Of a DNA stretch of 6,731 bases, positions 1 through 5,234 are shown piece by piece (the stretch's first letter is position 1; each line of letters starts with the position of its first letter). The notes beneath the pieces were generated by a model. The model worked only from the letters and a program-made list of their open reading frames with translations, ran no database searches and was not told the origin of the DNA. Source of the stretch: Rhodobiaceae bacterium (GTDB lineage Bacteria; Pseudomonadota; Alphaproteobacteria; Parvibaculales; Parvibaculaceae); NCBI GenBank assembly GCA_002746275.1, contig NVWR01000002.1, positions 96,402 through 103,132 on the forward strand, in the 5' to 3' direction. The translations under genes were made by a program, and so were the position numbers.

Positions 1-85
1 CTGATGGCGGGCTGGTTGGGCTGAGAGTGTTATGAGTCAAGGGACACCAAGATGCGCATCAGACTAATTAGGAATGACTTTCGGT
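1..85. other. Short non-coding or edge segment with small palindromes
   Basis: This is the stretch beyond the stop of the PadR-partner gene. It contains two small perfect palindromes, GATGCGCATC (51-60) and CTAATTAG (64-71), but no hairpin followed by a T run that would make a convincing terminator. In plus frame 1 the first seven codons read LMAGWLG and then stop at 22-24, which could be the tail of a gene entering from the left. Seven codons are too few to support a call. Confidence 0.3.
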
Positions 86-637
86 CTACGAAACCGTCTT
101 TACCAGGACACCTAGAGCCTTGATGGCTCTACTCAAATAAAAACCAAGAACGGCTAGGCAACTCTGTGCCCAGACAATGCGTTTAGCCCGTTTGATGCCA
201 AATCGTGGAACCCACGAATCGTGAAATCGGTCGTCAAGATTTTCCACAAAATCGTCTGCTTCCCGTATAGGTAATGCCAAGTGCAGCAGGTATAGGGCTC
301 TTGTGCTTGGGAAAACATCCACAGAATCTGTGGCACGCCTCCCTGATCCAAATAGGAGGTGTAAGCCCGTCGCAAGCCGCAGCAGCGCTGTCAAAAAGAC
401 ATCAATTCTGCTTGTCGATTTACCGGAAGATGTTCGCCTGTAGCGTTGTTCATTTGCCCGCTTATGAACCCGTTCGTTCCGAATTTGACGGTTGACCAAA
501 ATTGCGCGTTTTGCTTTCTCTTTAGCAATAGCAGTTTTTAGTCTTTCTCTTTCCGCCGCACCATCAAGCTTTTCTTGCAGCGCGCCCCGAAATCCATGCC
601 ACTGATTTGATGCGTAGCTCAACCATCTCTCGGTCAT
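86..637 (-). CDS. PadR-associated small protein with permease-prefix-like C-terminus, probably membrane-anchored
   Basis: I do not recognise this as a named gene. The 183-residue product has a hydrophilic, strongly basic N-terminal half (about residues 28-70, rich in K, R, E and A, probably helical or coiled-coil). A short hydrophobic stretch follows (about 78-96). The C-terminal part (about 112-160, including ENLDDRF and PRFGIKRAKRIVWAQ) resembles the 'GDLEEEF...GRRRARRWYW' pattern of permease-prefix domains, which often accompany PadR regulators. Residues 154-178 form one possible membrane segment. The ATG overlaps the padR stop (ATGA) and is preceded by AGGGGA at 9-nt spacing, so it is probably cotranscribed and translationally coupled. 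The natural inference is a protein whose level is set by the PadR repressor. No permease follows in the window, so its activity is unknown. The gene is less GC-rich than the housekeeping block. The reading frame is secure; the domain resemblance is from memory. Confidence 0.72.
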   Translation of the reverse strand: MTERWLSYASNQWHGFRGALQEKLDGAAERERLKTAIAKEKAKRAILVNRQIRNERVHKRANEQRYRRTSSGKSTSRIDVFLTALLRLATGLHLLFGSGRRATDSVDVFPSTRALYLLHLALPIREADDFVENLDDRFHDSWVPRFGIKRAKRIVWAQSCLAVLGFYLSRAIKALGVLVKTVS

Positions 638-954
638 ATCGCAAATTCCCCTACAAGCCCGGTCCCTTGCAGTAGAGACTGCGTTGCACTGAGATTTTCG
701 TTGAGAGCTGTTCTACCCAGACCCGTTACGGTGAATAGCTTTCGAGGCTTCCCACGTCTAGACCCTTGCGTAACCTTCATCTCTGTACGAAGATATTTTT
801 TGTCTTCCATCCTGCTAAGCGTAGTCCACACAGCACCGAACGACTTTTCAACTCCCGCACGGTCGCAAACAATACCGTGAATATCGGCGGCGCTAGATCC
901 ATCACCCGAGCATATCGCCCCGATCAAAATCAGCTCTTCAAGTTTCCCTAGCAT
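634..954 (-). CDS. PadR-family winged-helix transcriptional regulator
   Basis: This is a 106-residue DNA-binding repressor of the PadR family, single-domain type (family members are usually about 100-110 residues). It opens with MLGKLEELILIGAI, matching the family's 'LGxLExLVLLAIL' first helix. The recognition-helix segment SFGAVWTTLSRMEDKKYL lies at about 38-55, and the beta-wing RRGKPRKLFTVTGLGRTAL at about 66-84. The frame is open to 1086, but I chose the ATG at 954. AGGA at 963-966 gives an 8-nt Shine-Dalgarno spacing, the family N-terminus begins here, and the predicted transcription start near 983 would leave almost no leader for the ATGs at 978 or 972. The stop overlaps the next gene (ATGA). 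PadR proteins usually repress their own operon, and a dyad in the promoter fits that. The inducer is unknown. Confidence 0.85.
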   Translation of the reverse strand: MLGKLEELILIGAICSGDGSSAADIHGIVCDRAGVEKSFGAVWTTLSRMEDKKYLRTEMKVTQGSRRGKPRKLFTVTGLGRTALNENLSATQSLLQGTGLVGEFAI

Positions 955-962
955 CCGATATT

Positions 963-966
963 TCCT
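963..966 (-). promoter_or_regulatory. Ribosome binding site deciding the padR start
   Basis: AGGA lies 8 nt upstream of the ATG at 954. The in-frame ATGs at 978 and 972 have no comparable Shine-Dalgarno and lie almost at the predicted transcription start. This favours the 106-residue product. Confidence 0.6.
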
Positions 967-989
967 AACCATCGCCATCCGATAAGCTG

Positions 990-1018
990 ACTCTACAATG
1001 TGTACTACACAATGTAAA
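990..1018 (-). promoter_or_regulatory. Sigma70-type promoter of the padR operon
   Basis: Reading the minus strand, TTTACA (1018-1013; 5 of 6 matches to TTGACA) and TAGAGT (995-990; 4 of 6 matches to TATAAT) are separated by exactly 17 bp. The predicted start is near 983, giving a leader of about 29 nt to the ATG at 954. Nearly all of the spacer is occupied by the 23-bp dyad, so a bound repressor would block RNA polymerase directly. Confidence 0.65.
994..1016. promoter_or_regulatory. Probable PadR operator, 23-bp near-perfect dyad
   Basis: The arms TACAtTGTGTA and TACACAtTGTA flank a central G on the minus strand. Each half has 11 bases, and the only non-pairing position is the fifth from each end. 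PadR-family operators are commonly dyads containing ATGT/ACAT-type half-sites, which fits. Its place between the -35 and -10 boxes of the padR promoter suggests autorepression. The symmetry is seen directly; the identity of the bound protein is inferred. Confidence 0.7.
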
Positions 1019-1041
1019 GCTATAGTGCGAGGAGCAACGCC

Positions 1042-1056
1042 CGCGCAACATGCGCG
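1042..1056. other. Small GC-rich hairpin between tRNA-Phe and padR
   Basis: CGCGCA, a 3-nt loop and TGCGCG form a perfect 6-bp stem about 80 bp beyond the tRNA 3' end. There is no T run after it in the tRNA direction, so it is at best a weak terminator or processing element for the tRNA transcript. Positions 1017-1136 contain no other gene or element that I can see. Confidence 0.3.
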
Positions 1057-1136
1057 AAAACGGGAAGGACGTATTTCAACGAGCACAAAATTTCACGGTG
1101 CTTTAGGCAAAATGATTTCATTGGGAGGGTTAAGTG

Positions 1137-1212
1137 TGGTGCCCGGGGGCGGGTTCGAACCACCGACACTGCGATTTTCAGTCGCATGCTCTACCAACTG
1201 AGCTACCCGGGC
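1137..1212 (-). tRNA. tRNA-Phe (anticodon GAA)
   Basis: This is a complete 76-nt tRNA including an encoded CCA. The acceptor arms GCCCGGG (1212-1206) and CCCGGGC pair over 7 bp. They are followed by the D arm (GCTC AGTTGGTAGA GC), an anticodon stem TGCGA/TCGCA around the loop CTGAAAA with anticodon GAA, and a T arm GGTGG TTCGAAC CCGCC. Discriminator A (1140) and CCA (1139-1137) close the gene. It decodes UUU and UUC phenylalanine codons. It follows yacG in the same orientation but has its own promoter. Its 3' end abuts a lower-GC accessory segment, and tRNA 3' ends are frequent integration sites. Confidence 0.97.
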
Positions 1213-1216
1213 CCCG

Positions 1217-1234
1217 GCGGGGGTGAAACCCCGC
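1217..1234. other. GC-rich leader hairpin just upstream of tRNA-Phe
   Basis: GCGGGG and CCCCGC form a perfect 6-bp stem with a 6-nt loop, ending 4 bp before the first base of the mature tRNA. Within the predicted primary transcript (start near 1240) it would make up most of the 5' leader and may shape RNase P processing. It is not followed by a T run, so a terminator role is unlikely. Confidence 0.45.
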
Positions 1235-1246
1235 AGAAGTTCGCGG

Positions 1247-1275
1247 TTTATAGGCGATGGTGGCGCTTCTGTCCA
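1247..1275 (-). promoter_or_regulatory. Sigma70-type promoter for tRNA-Phe
   Basis: On the minus strand, TGGACA (1275-1270; 5 of 6 matches to the -35 consensus) and TATAAA (1252-1247; 5 of 6 matches to the -10 consensus) are separated by 17 bp. The predicted start lies near 1240, about 28 nt before the mature tRNA. It is one of the strongest promoter matches in the window, which fits a stable RNA gene, and it lies in the 90-bp gap after yacG. Confidence 0.75.
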
Positions 1276-1302
1276 GCCTGCACATCGCCCTTTTGAGGAC
1301 TT

Positions 1303-1548
1303 TTAGGCCCCCTCGTCCTGTTCCTCTGACCAATCCTCGGACTCTTCGCTGGCGGGGATCACATATGAGCCCTTCAGCCAGCGGTTGAGGTCCACATCGG
1401 CGCAATGTTTGGAGCAGAAGGGATGGAATTTCTGCACGGCCTTTTTGCTGCAGAGCGCGCAAGGACGGGCAGGACGGAGCGGCGTGACATTGTCTGTCCC
1501 CGGTGCCCCCTCGGGGCCTGCTACAGGCGTGTTGGTGGTCGTACTCAC
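1303..1548 (-). CDS. yacG: DNA gyrase inhibitor YacG, zinc-binding protein
   Basis: YacG is a small zinc protein that in E. coli binds GyrB and blocks DNA binding by gyrase. This 81-residue product has the four zinc ligands as C30-x2-C33 and C45-x3-C49. They sit in the family context PFCSKHC, followed by ADVDLNRWLKGSYVIP. E. coli YacG is about 65 residues; the extra length here is a low-complexity N-terminus (about 1-26) and a very acidic tail (about 67-80, ASEESEDWSEEQDEG). The start is GTG at 1548, overlapping the ribonuclease stop as GTGA. There is no strong Shine-Dalgarno, so translation probably depends on termination of the upstream gene. A yacG directly after an RNase G-type gene is a recurring alphaproteobacterial pairing. 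The family call is secure; gyrase inhibition in this organism is inferred from the homologue. Confidence 0.9.
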   Translation of the reverse strand: MSTTTNTPVAGPEGAPGTDNVTPLRPARPCALCSKKAVQKFHPFCSKHCADVDLNRWLKGSYVIPASEESEDWSEEQDEGA

Positions 1549-3065
1549 CGGACAGGGCCCACGTCGATCTGCTCGCGGTCAAAGCCGCACATGGGCTCCA
1601 GGTTCACCGGACCGGCCACACGGGCCTCCAGCTCTTTCACCAGACGGGCGTGGGTTTCTGCCAGCCATGCGATCACCTCTGGTGCCGCGCGGGCGGAAAT
1701 GGGCGCGCCTGGATAGCGCGCCGCCACCCGCTCGATGGCGCGCAGCAATTCATTGGCCATGGTGCCACGGGTTTTCATGCGCGGGCGACCATCGCCATAG
1801 ACGGGCTCGGTCAGCAATTTTTCCAGCGGCTCGCGCACGCGCTTGCGCGTCATTTCCACCAGCCCGAATTCCGACATGGCGGACACCTGGGTCGGTACCC
1901 GGTCTTTCTCAAAGCCGTCGTTCAGGGTGGCCAGCACTTTTTCGATATTGTCCGGGTCGCCCATATGAATGAAGTCGATAACAATGAGACCGCCGGTGCC
2001 GCGCAGGCGCACCTGGGAGACAATGGCTTCAGCGGCTTCCAGATTGGAGCGCACGCTGGTCTCTTCCAGGCCGGTCGCTGCCGTGTAGCGGCCCGAGTTC
2101 ACATCAATGGCGGTCAGCGCCTCTGTGGTCTCGATGGTGATCCACCCGCCGGACGGCAGTTCCACGCGGGGGTCCAGCGCTGTTTCGATGGCTCCATCAA
2201 TATCAAAATCGTCAAACACCGTGCCCGGCCCGTTGACCAGATGCACCCGCTCGGCCATGTGCGGCATGGTGCGTTTGCAGTAGCGGATGGCCTCCTGATA
2301 GGCGTCGGCATCGTCGATCAGCACGCGCTCGGTATCCATGCTCACAAAGTCGCGCATGGTTTTGGCCACCGGGTCCAGATCATGAAACAGCACGGCGGGG
2401 GGGCTCGATTTTTTCTCTGCCGCGCGCACCTCTGCCCAGTCGTCGGCGAGGCGGCGGGCGTCTTCCGTCAGCTCTTCCCGGCCCATGCCGATGGCGGCTG
2501 TGCGCACGATGAACCCTGCGGGCTCGCCCTTGACGCCCAGCGCGTTGAATTTTTCCGCAAGGCAGGAGACAAGGGCTGAGAGCCGATCGCGCTCTGCTTC
2601 ATCCTCGATGCGCCGCGAGAGCACCACACCGGACTGATTGGGCACCATCACCAGCAAGCGCCCCGGCAGGGTGACGTTGGCGGACAGGCGCACGCCCTTC
2701 TCCCCTATTGGGTCTTTGACGGCTTGCACCAGAATGGCCTGGCCCTCGGTCACACACGAACTGATCGGTGGCAGGGTTCCCTCATCCAGCCCGGTCAGCT
2801 CACACAGACAGCGGGCTTCGCGCGCGCCCAAAAACCCGGCACGCGACAGACCTACTTCCACAAAAGCGGCCTGCATGCCCGGCAACACCCGTTGCACGCG
2901 GCCATAAAAAATATTGCCTAAAAGAGAATGCCCGGCGCGGCCGGTTTTGGCCTTCAGCTCGTCTTCACTGGTCCGTTCCAGCACGAACTCGACCGGCAGC
3001 CCGCTTTCCAGAACCGCTACCCGAATCTCGCCCAGACCCACATTGACTAATACTTCATCGGACAT
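1545..3065 (-). CDS. rng: Ribonuclease E/G family protein (RNase G-like)
   Basis: This is an endoribonuclease of the RNase E/G family, which cleaves single-stranded AU-rich RNA and acts in rRNA maturation and mRNA decay. The 506-residue length is close to E. coli RNase G (489) and lacks the long scaffold tail of RNase E. An S1-like RNA-binding region lies at about 46-130 (GNIFYGRVQRVLPGMQAAFVEVG). The catalytic DNase I-like core carries the magnesium-binding aspartates D321 (TEALTAIDVNSG) and D364 (GLIVIDFIHM), followed by GLVEMTRKRVREPLEKLL. Where E. coli has the zinc-link cysteines (CPTCHGRG), this protein reads LTEPVYGDGRPRM with no cysteine. The frame is open to a GTG at 3161, but the added 32 residues look non-coding and the family N-terminus (MSDEVLVNVG) begins at the ATG at 3065. 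Its stop overlaps the yacG start. RNase G rather than RNase E is chosen on length. Confidence 0.93.
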   Translation of the reverse strand: MSDEVLVNVGLGEIRVAVLESGLPVEFVLERTSEDELKAKTGRAGHSLLGNIFYGRVQRVLPGMQAAFVEVGLSRAGFLGAREARCLCELTGLDEGTLPPISSCVTEGQAILVQAVKDPIGEKGVRLSANVTLPGRLLVMVPNQSGVVLSRRIEDEAERDRLSALVSCLAEKFNALGVKGEPAGFIVRTAAIGMGREELTEDARRLADDWAEVRAAEKKSSPPAVLFHDLDPVAKTMRDFVSMDTERVLIDDADAYQEAIRYCKRTMPHMAERVHLVNGPGTVFDDFDIDGAIETALDPRVELPSGGWITIETTEALTAIDVNSGRYTAATGLEETSVRSNLEAAEAIVSQVRLRGTGGLIVIDFIHMGDPDNIEKVLATLNDGFEKDRVPTQVSAMSEFGLVEMTRKRVREPLEKLLTEPVYGDGRPRMKTRGTMANELLRAIERVAARYPGAPISARAAPEVIAWLAETHARLVKELEARVAGPVNLEPMCGFDREQIDVGPVR

Positions 3066-3176
3066 CGTTTGAGACCCGTTCCCCGGCTTAACCCTACGCC
3101 CTGTCTGGGCATGCTTTTGTCGCGGGTCATAGACGCCGCGCCTGTCCTCCCCCAAGGACACACCGCAACCCTAACA

Positions 3177-3803
3177 TCATCCCAGTGGCGCTGGGTAGAG
3201 CGGGAAACCCATTCCTTGTAGCAAGTTGGCGGTCTCATGCAGAGGCAGCCCAACCACATTGGAGTAGGAGCCATTAATCGCCTTGATGAAGGCCGCCGCG
3301 CCGCCTTGAATGGCATATCCGCCTGCCTTGCCGTCCCACTCGCCTGCGCTGAGATAGGCGTCCATGGCCTGGTCACTTAGTCTCGCAAACTGAACCCGGG
3401 TCATGACGGACTTGGTGACCTGTGTGGGTGCCGAGGCACTGCCGCAAATCAGCGAGAGGCCGGTATAGACCCGGTGGGCGCGGCCTGAGAGAAGCGTCAG
3501 GCACTCGCGCGCCACCTCCACGCTCTCCGCCTTGGGCAGAATGCGGCGACCACAGGCAACGACCGTGTCAGCTGCCAGCACAAAGTCGTGAGGATGGGCT
3601 TTGGCAACAGCCAAAGCTTTCTCCATCGCCAGCCGCTGAGCATAGACGCGCGGTAATTCTTCAGCGTGCGGTTGCTCATCAATGTTGGCCGGACAGACGA
3701 GGTCAGGCGTGATGCCGATCTGCGCCAACAGATCAAGCCGACGCGGGCTCGCGCTGGCCAGCACAAGCTTGGGTCGGTCTGTTGATTTGTTGCGTTCGCT
3801 CAT
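3177..3803 (-). CDS. maf: Maf/YhdE-type nucleoside triphosphate pyrophosphatase
   Basis: Maf proteins hydrolyse non-canonical or excess nucleoside triphosphates to monophosphate and pyrophosphate, and overexpression inhibits septation in some bacteria. The 208-residue product has all the family motifs: LVLASASPRRLDLL (about 13-26), AADTVV with the likely catalytic D79, SGRAHRVYTG (about 106-115), WDGKAGGYAIQG (about 156-167) and GSYSNVVGLPL (about 178-188). The KAG and IQG motifs are closer to YhdE (dTTPase/UTPase) than to YceF (7-methyl-GTPase), which is a subfamily inference. Start choice is uncertain: the ATG at 3803 is used, but an in-frame TTG at 3812 and GTG at 3806 are possible, and none has a strong Shine-Dalgarno. 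It begins 21 bp after the infA stop. A gap of about 110 bp then separates it from the ribonuclease gene, with no promoter I would call. Confidence 0.93.
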   Translation of the reverse strand: MSERNKSTDRPKLVLASASPRRLDLLAQIGITPDLVCPANIDEQPHAEELPRVYAQRLAMEKALAVAKAHPHDFVLAADTVVACGRRILPKAESVEVARECLTLLSGRAHRVYTGLSLICGSASAPTQVTKSVMTRVQFARLSDQAMDAYLSAGEWDGKAGGYAIQGGAAAFIKAINGSYSNVVGLPLHETANLLQGMGFPLYPAPLG

Positions 3804-3824
3804 CACGGACAACCAGTGACAGGT

Positions 3825-4043
3825 CTATTTGTACCGGTAGGTGATACGACCTTTGGAAAGGTCATAGGGTGTCATTTCGACAAGCACCTTGTCACCCGCC
3901 AGCACGCGAATGCGGTTCTTCCGCATTTTGCCTGCGGTGTGCGCAATGATCTCGTGCTCATTTTCGAGCTGCACGCGAAATGTCGCGTTGGGCAGTAATT
4001 CGATTACTGTCCCTGGAAACTCGAGAAGTTCTTCCTTCGCCAT
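3825..4043 (-). CDS. infA: Translation initiation factor IF-1
   Basis: IF-1 binds the A site of the 30S subunit and works with IF-2 and IF-3 to select the initiator tRNA and start codon. The 72-residue product has the exact family length and is a single OB-fold. Near-invariant segments include [13 protein letters not shown] at the N-terminus, [12 protein letters not shown] (17-28), [19 protein letters not shown] (35-53) and [13 protein letters not shown] (58-70). The ATG is preceded by AAAGGG with 5-nt spacing, the clearest ribosome site in this part of the block. The 123-bp gap upstream leaves room for its own promoter, but only a weak candidate is present. The stop is TAG. There are no unusual residues. 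Confidence 0.98.
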   Translation of the reverse strand: MAKEELLEFPGTVIELLPNATFRVQLENEHEIIAHTAGKMRKNRIRVLAGDKVLVEMTPYDLSKGRITYRYK

Positions 4044-4131
4044 GATTACCCTTTGTCAATTTCGCGGGAGAATGCGCAAGCCTGCCCCGGAAATCAAGGG
4101 GCTAGCCTCTGATTTCGGTCCTGTTTGCACA

Positions 4132-4155
4132 AATTACCGGGTTTTGGCCGTAATT
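4132..4155. other. Bulged hairpin in the phosphatase-infA gap
   Basis: AATTACCGG and CCGTAATT form an 8-bp stem with one bulged C and a 7-nt loop, located 12 bp beyond the phosphatase stop. No T run follows in the direction of transcription, so it is not a classic intrinsic terminator. It could stabilise the 3' end of the upstream mRNA or act as a partial terminator before infA. The rest of the 4044-4166 gap shows only a weak promoter-like pair. Confidence 0.3.
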
Positions 4156-4166
4156 GCCCGCTTTGC

Positions 4167-4625
4167 TCAGCTTGCTTTGGCGATCTGGTCCCCAAAGCGC
4201 TCTTTCATACGCGCGATCAGGTCATCCCTGAGTCGCCTGTAAGCCTCCAGCCGCTGCTCCCGCGACCCATTTTCCCGGGTTGGATCTGCCGCTGGCCAAT
4301 ATTCAACCTCGACTGCCTTGCCCCGAACAATCTCCAAAGCCTTGTCACGGGCTTCAGGCGATAAGGCGATGATAAGATCAAAAGAGTGATCCTGCAGGTC
4401 ATCCAGAGACTTGGTGCGATGCACATCGCGCTCGTATCCAACTTCCTTCAGCACTTCCAGCACGAACAGATCAAGCTCCGCGCATTCCACCCCGGCGCTG
4501 TCCACAAAAATGGACGTGCCGTAGAGGTGCTTCATCAGCGCCTCAGCCATGGGAGAGCGCACCGCATTCAACGTGCAGGCAAAGAGAACCGCGCCGGGTT
4601 GCGATTGATCGGAGGACGCGCCCAT
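4167..4625 (-). CDS. Low-molecular-weight phosphatase / ArsC-like protein
   Basis: This protein belongs to the low-molecular-weight protein tyrosine phosphatase superfamily, which includes thioredoxin-type arsenate reductases. The phosphate-binding loop C-x5-R-S appears near the N-terminus as FACTLNAVRSPMAEALM, with C17 and R23 counted from the ATG at 4625. The distal Asp-Pro expected of the general acid is in WPAADPT (about D114-P115). The length, about 152 residues, is normal. Family members at this position in alphaproteobacteria are commonly annotated as low-molecular-weight phosphatase or arsenate reductase, but no ars gene is nearby, so a housekeeping phosphatase role is more likely. 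A GTG at 4628 is also in frame; the ATG at 4625 is preferred because AAAGGG lies 8 nt upstream. It starts 4 bp after the UPF0262 stop, so coupling is likely. The substrate is unknown. Confidence 0.88.
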   Translation of the reverse strand: MGASSDQSQPGAVLFACTLNAVRSPMAEALMKHLYGTSIFVDSAGVECAELDLFVLEVLKEVGYERDVHRTKSLDDLQDHSFDLIIALSPEARDKALEIVRGKAVEVEYWPAADPTRENGSREQRLEAYRRLRDDLIARMKERFGDQIAKAS

Positions 4626-4629
4626 CACT

Positions 4630-5172
4630 TCAGCCCTTTATGTGAAGCACACAAATCAGCGTGAAAAGCCGCCGGGCTGTGTCGAAGTCGACGGTAATTT
4701 TGCTCTCAAGGCGGGCTTTGAGAAGCTCCGAGCCTTCATTGTGCAGGCCGCGCCGTCCCATATCGATGGCTTCGATCTGGGCTGGGGCTGCCGTTTTGAT
4801 GGCGTCGTAATAACTCTCGCAGATCAGAAAATAATCTTTGACGATCTTGCGGAACGGCGTCAACGACAACATCACCTTGCCGTGCGTGTCTTCTGTGTCC
4901 GTTCGGATGTCAAAGACAAGCCGGTTTTCTTCCACCGACAGATGCAGCCGATAAGGTCCGCCGTTAGACCCAACAGGCTGAAAGGAGTTTTCCTCCAACA
5001 GGTCGTAGATCGCTACTTTGCGCTCATGCTCCACATCGGGAGACCGGCGCACGACCGTGCTCTCGTCGAGGGTAATCTCGACGAGACGATATGCGTCGCC
5101 TTCGGGTTGACCGGATATGCCGTCCGTGTCGTCCACGCGTGCCGCTCCCTGACTGTCGGATCCATGTGCCAT
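4630..5172 (-). CDS. UPF0262 family protein
   Basis: This is a conserved protein of unknown function found mainly in Alphaproteobacteria. The family core spans about residues 28-180, with [78 protein letters not shown] and a C-terminal [16 protein letters not shown]. There is no signal peptide or membrane segment, so it is probably cytoplasmic. The first 27 residues are polar, low in complexity and outside the family core. The ATG at 5172 has only a poor ribosome site, but no better in-frame start precedes the core. It lies 62 bp after hisD and almost touches the phosphatase gene, matching the usual hisD-UPF0262-phosphatase order. No biochemical function can be read from the sequence. Confidence 0.92.
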   Translation of the reverse strand: MAHGSDSQGAARVDDTDGISGQPEGDAYRLVEITLDESTVVRRSPDVEHERKVAIYDLLEENSFQPVGSNGGPYRLHLSVEENRLVFDIRTDTEDTHGKVMLSLTPFRKIVKDYFLICESYYDAIKTAAPAQIEAIDMGRRGLHNEGSELLKARLESKITVDFDTARRLFTLICVLHIKG

Positions 5173-5234
5173 GAGGTTACTCTAAGCCCAATTAGGGGCG
5201 CGAGGCGAGCGGTGCCGCGCAATCAAGGTTAAAA

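Noticed and set aside
955..1086. Upstream extension of padR to a start at 1086
   Set aside because: The added 44 residues are unlike PadR N-termini and would run through the predicted promoter and dyad. A good ribosome site points to the ATG at 954.
1287..1302. Possible terminator just after yacG
   Set aside because: The apparent repeats (AAAAGTCC, AAAAGGG) are direct rather than inverted and form no useful stem.
1503..2579. Long plus-strand open frame of 358 codons opposite the ribonuclease gene
   Set aside because: It lies antisense to a gene with clear family motifs. Its composition (many His, Gly, Gln and Arg) is typical of a shadow frame in GC-rich DNA, and no family features are visible.
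3066..3161. Upstream extension of the ribonuclease to a GTG at 3161
   Set aside because: The extra 32 residues have no counterpart in RNase G, whose usual N-terminus matches the ATG at 3065.
4069..4097. Possible infA promoter, TTGATT - 17 bp - CATTCT
   Set aside because: Only 4 of 6 and 3 of 6 consensus matches; too weak to annotate, although spacing and position are suitable.
4642..5232. Plus-strand open frame of 196 codons opposite UPF0262
   Set aside because: It is fully antisense to a conserved family gene, with no recognisable motifs and no convincing ribosome site.
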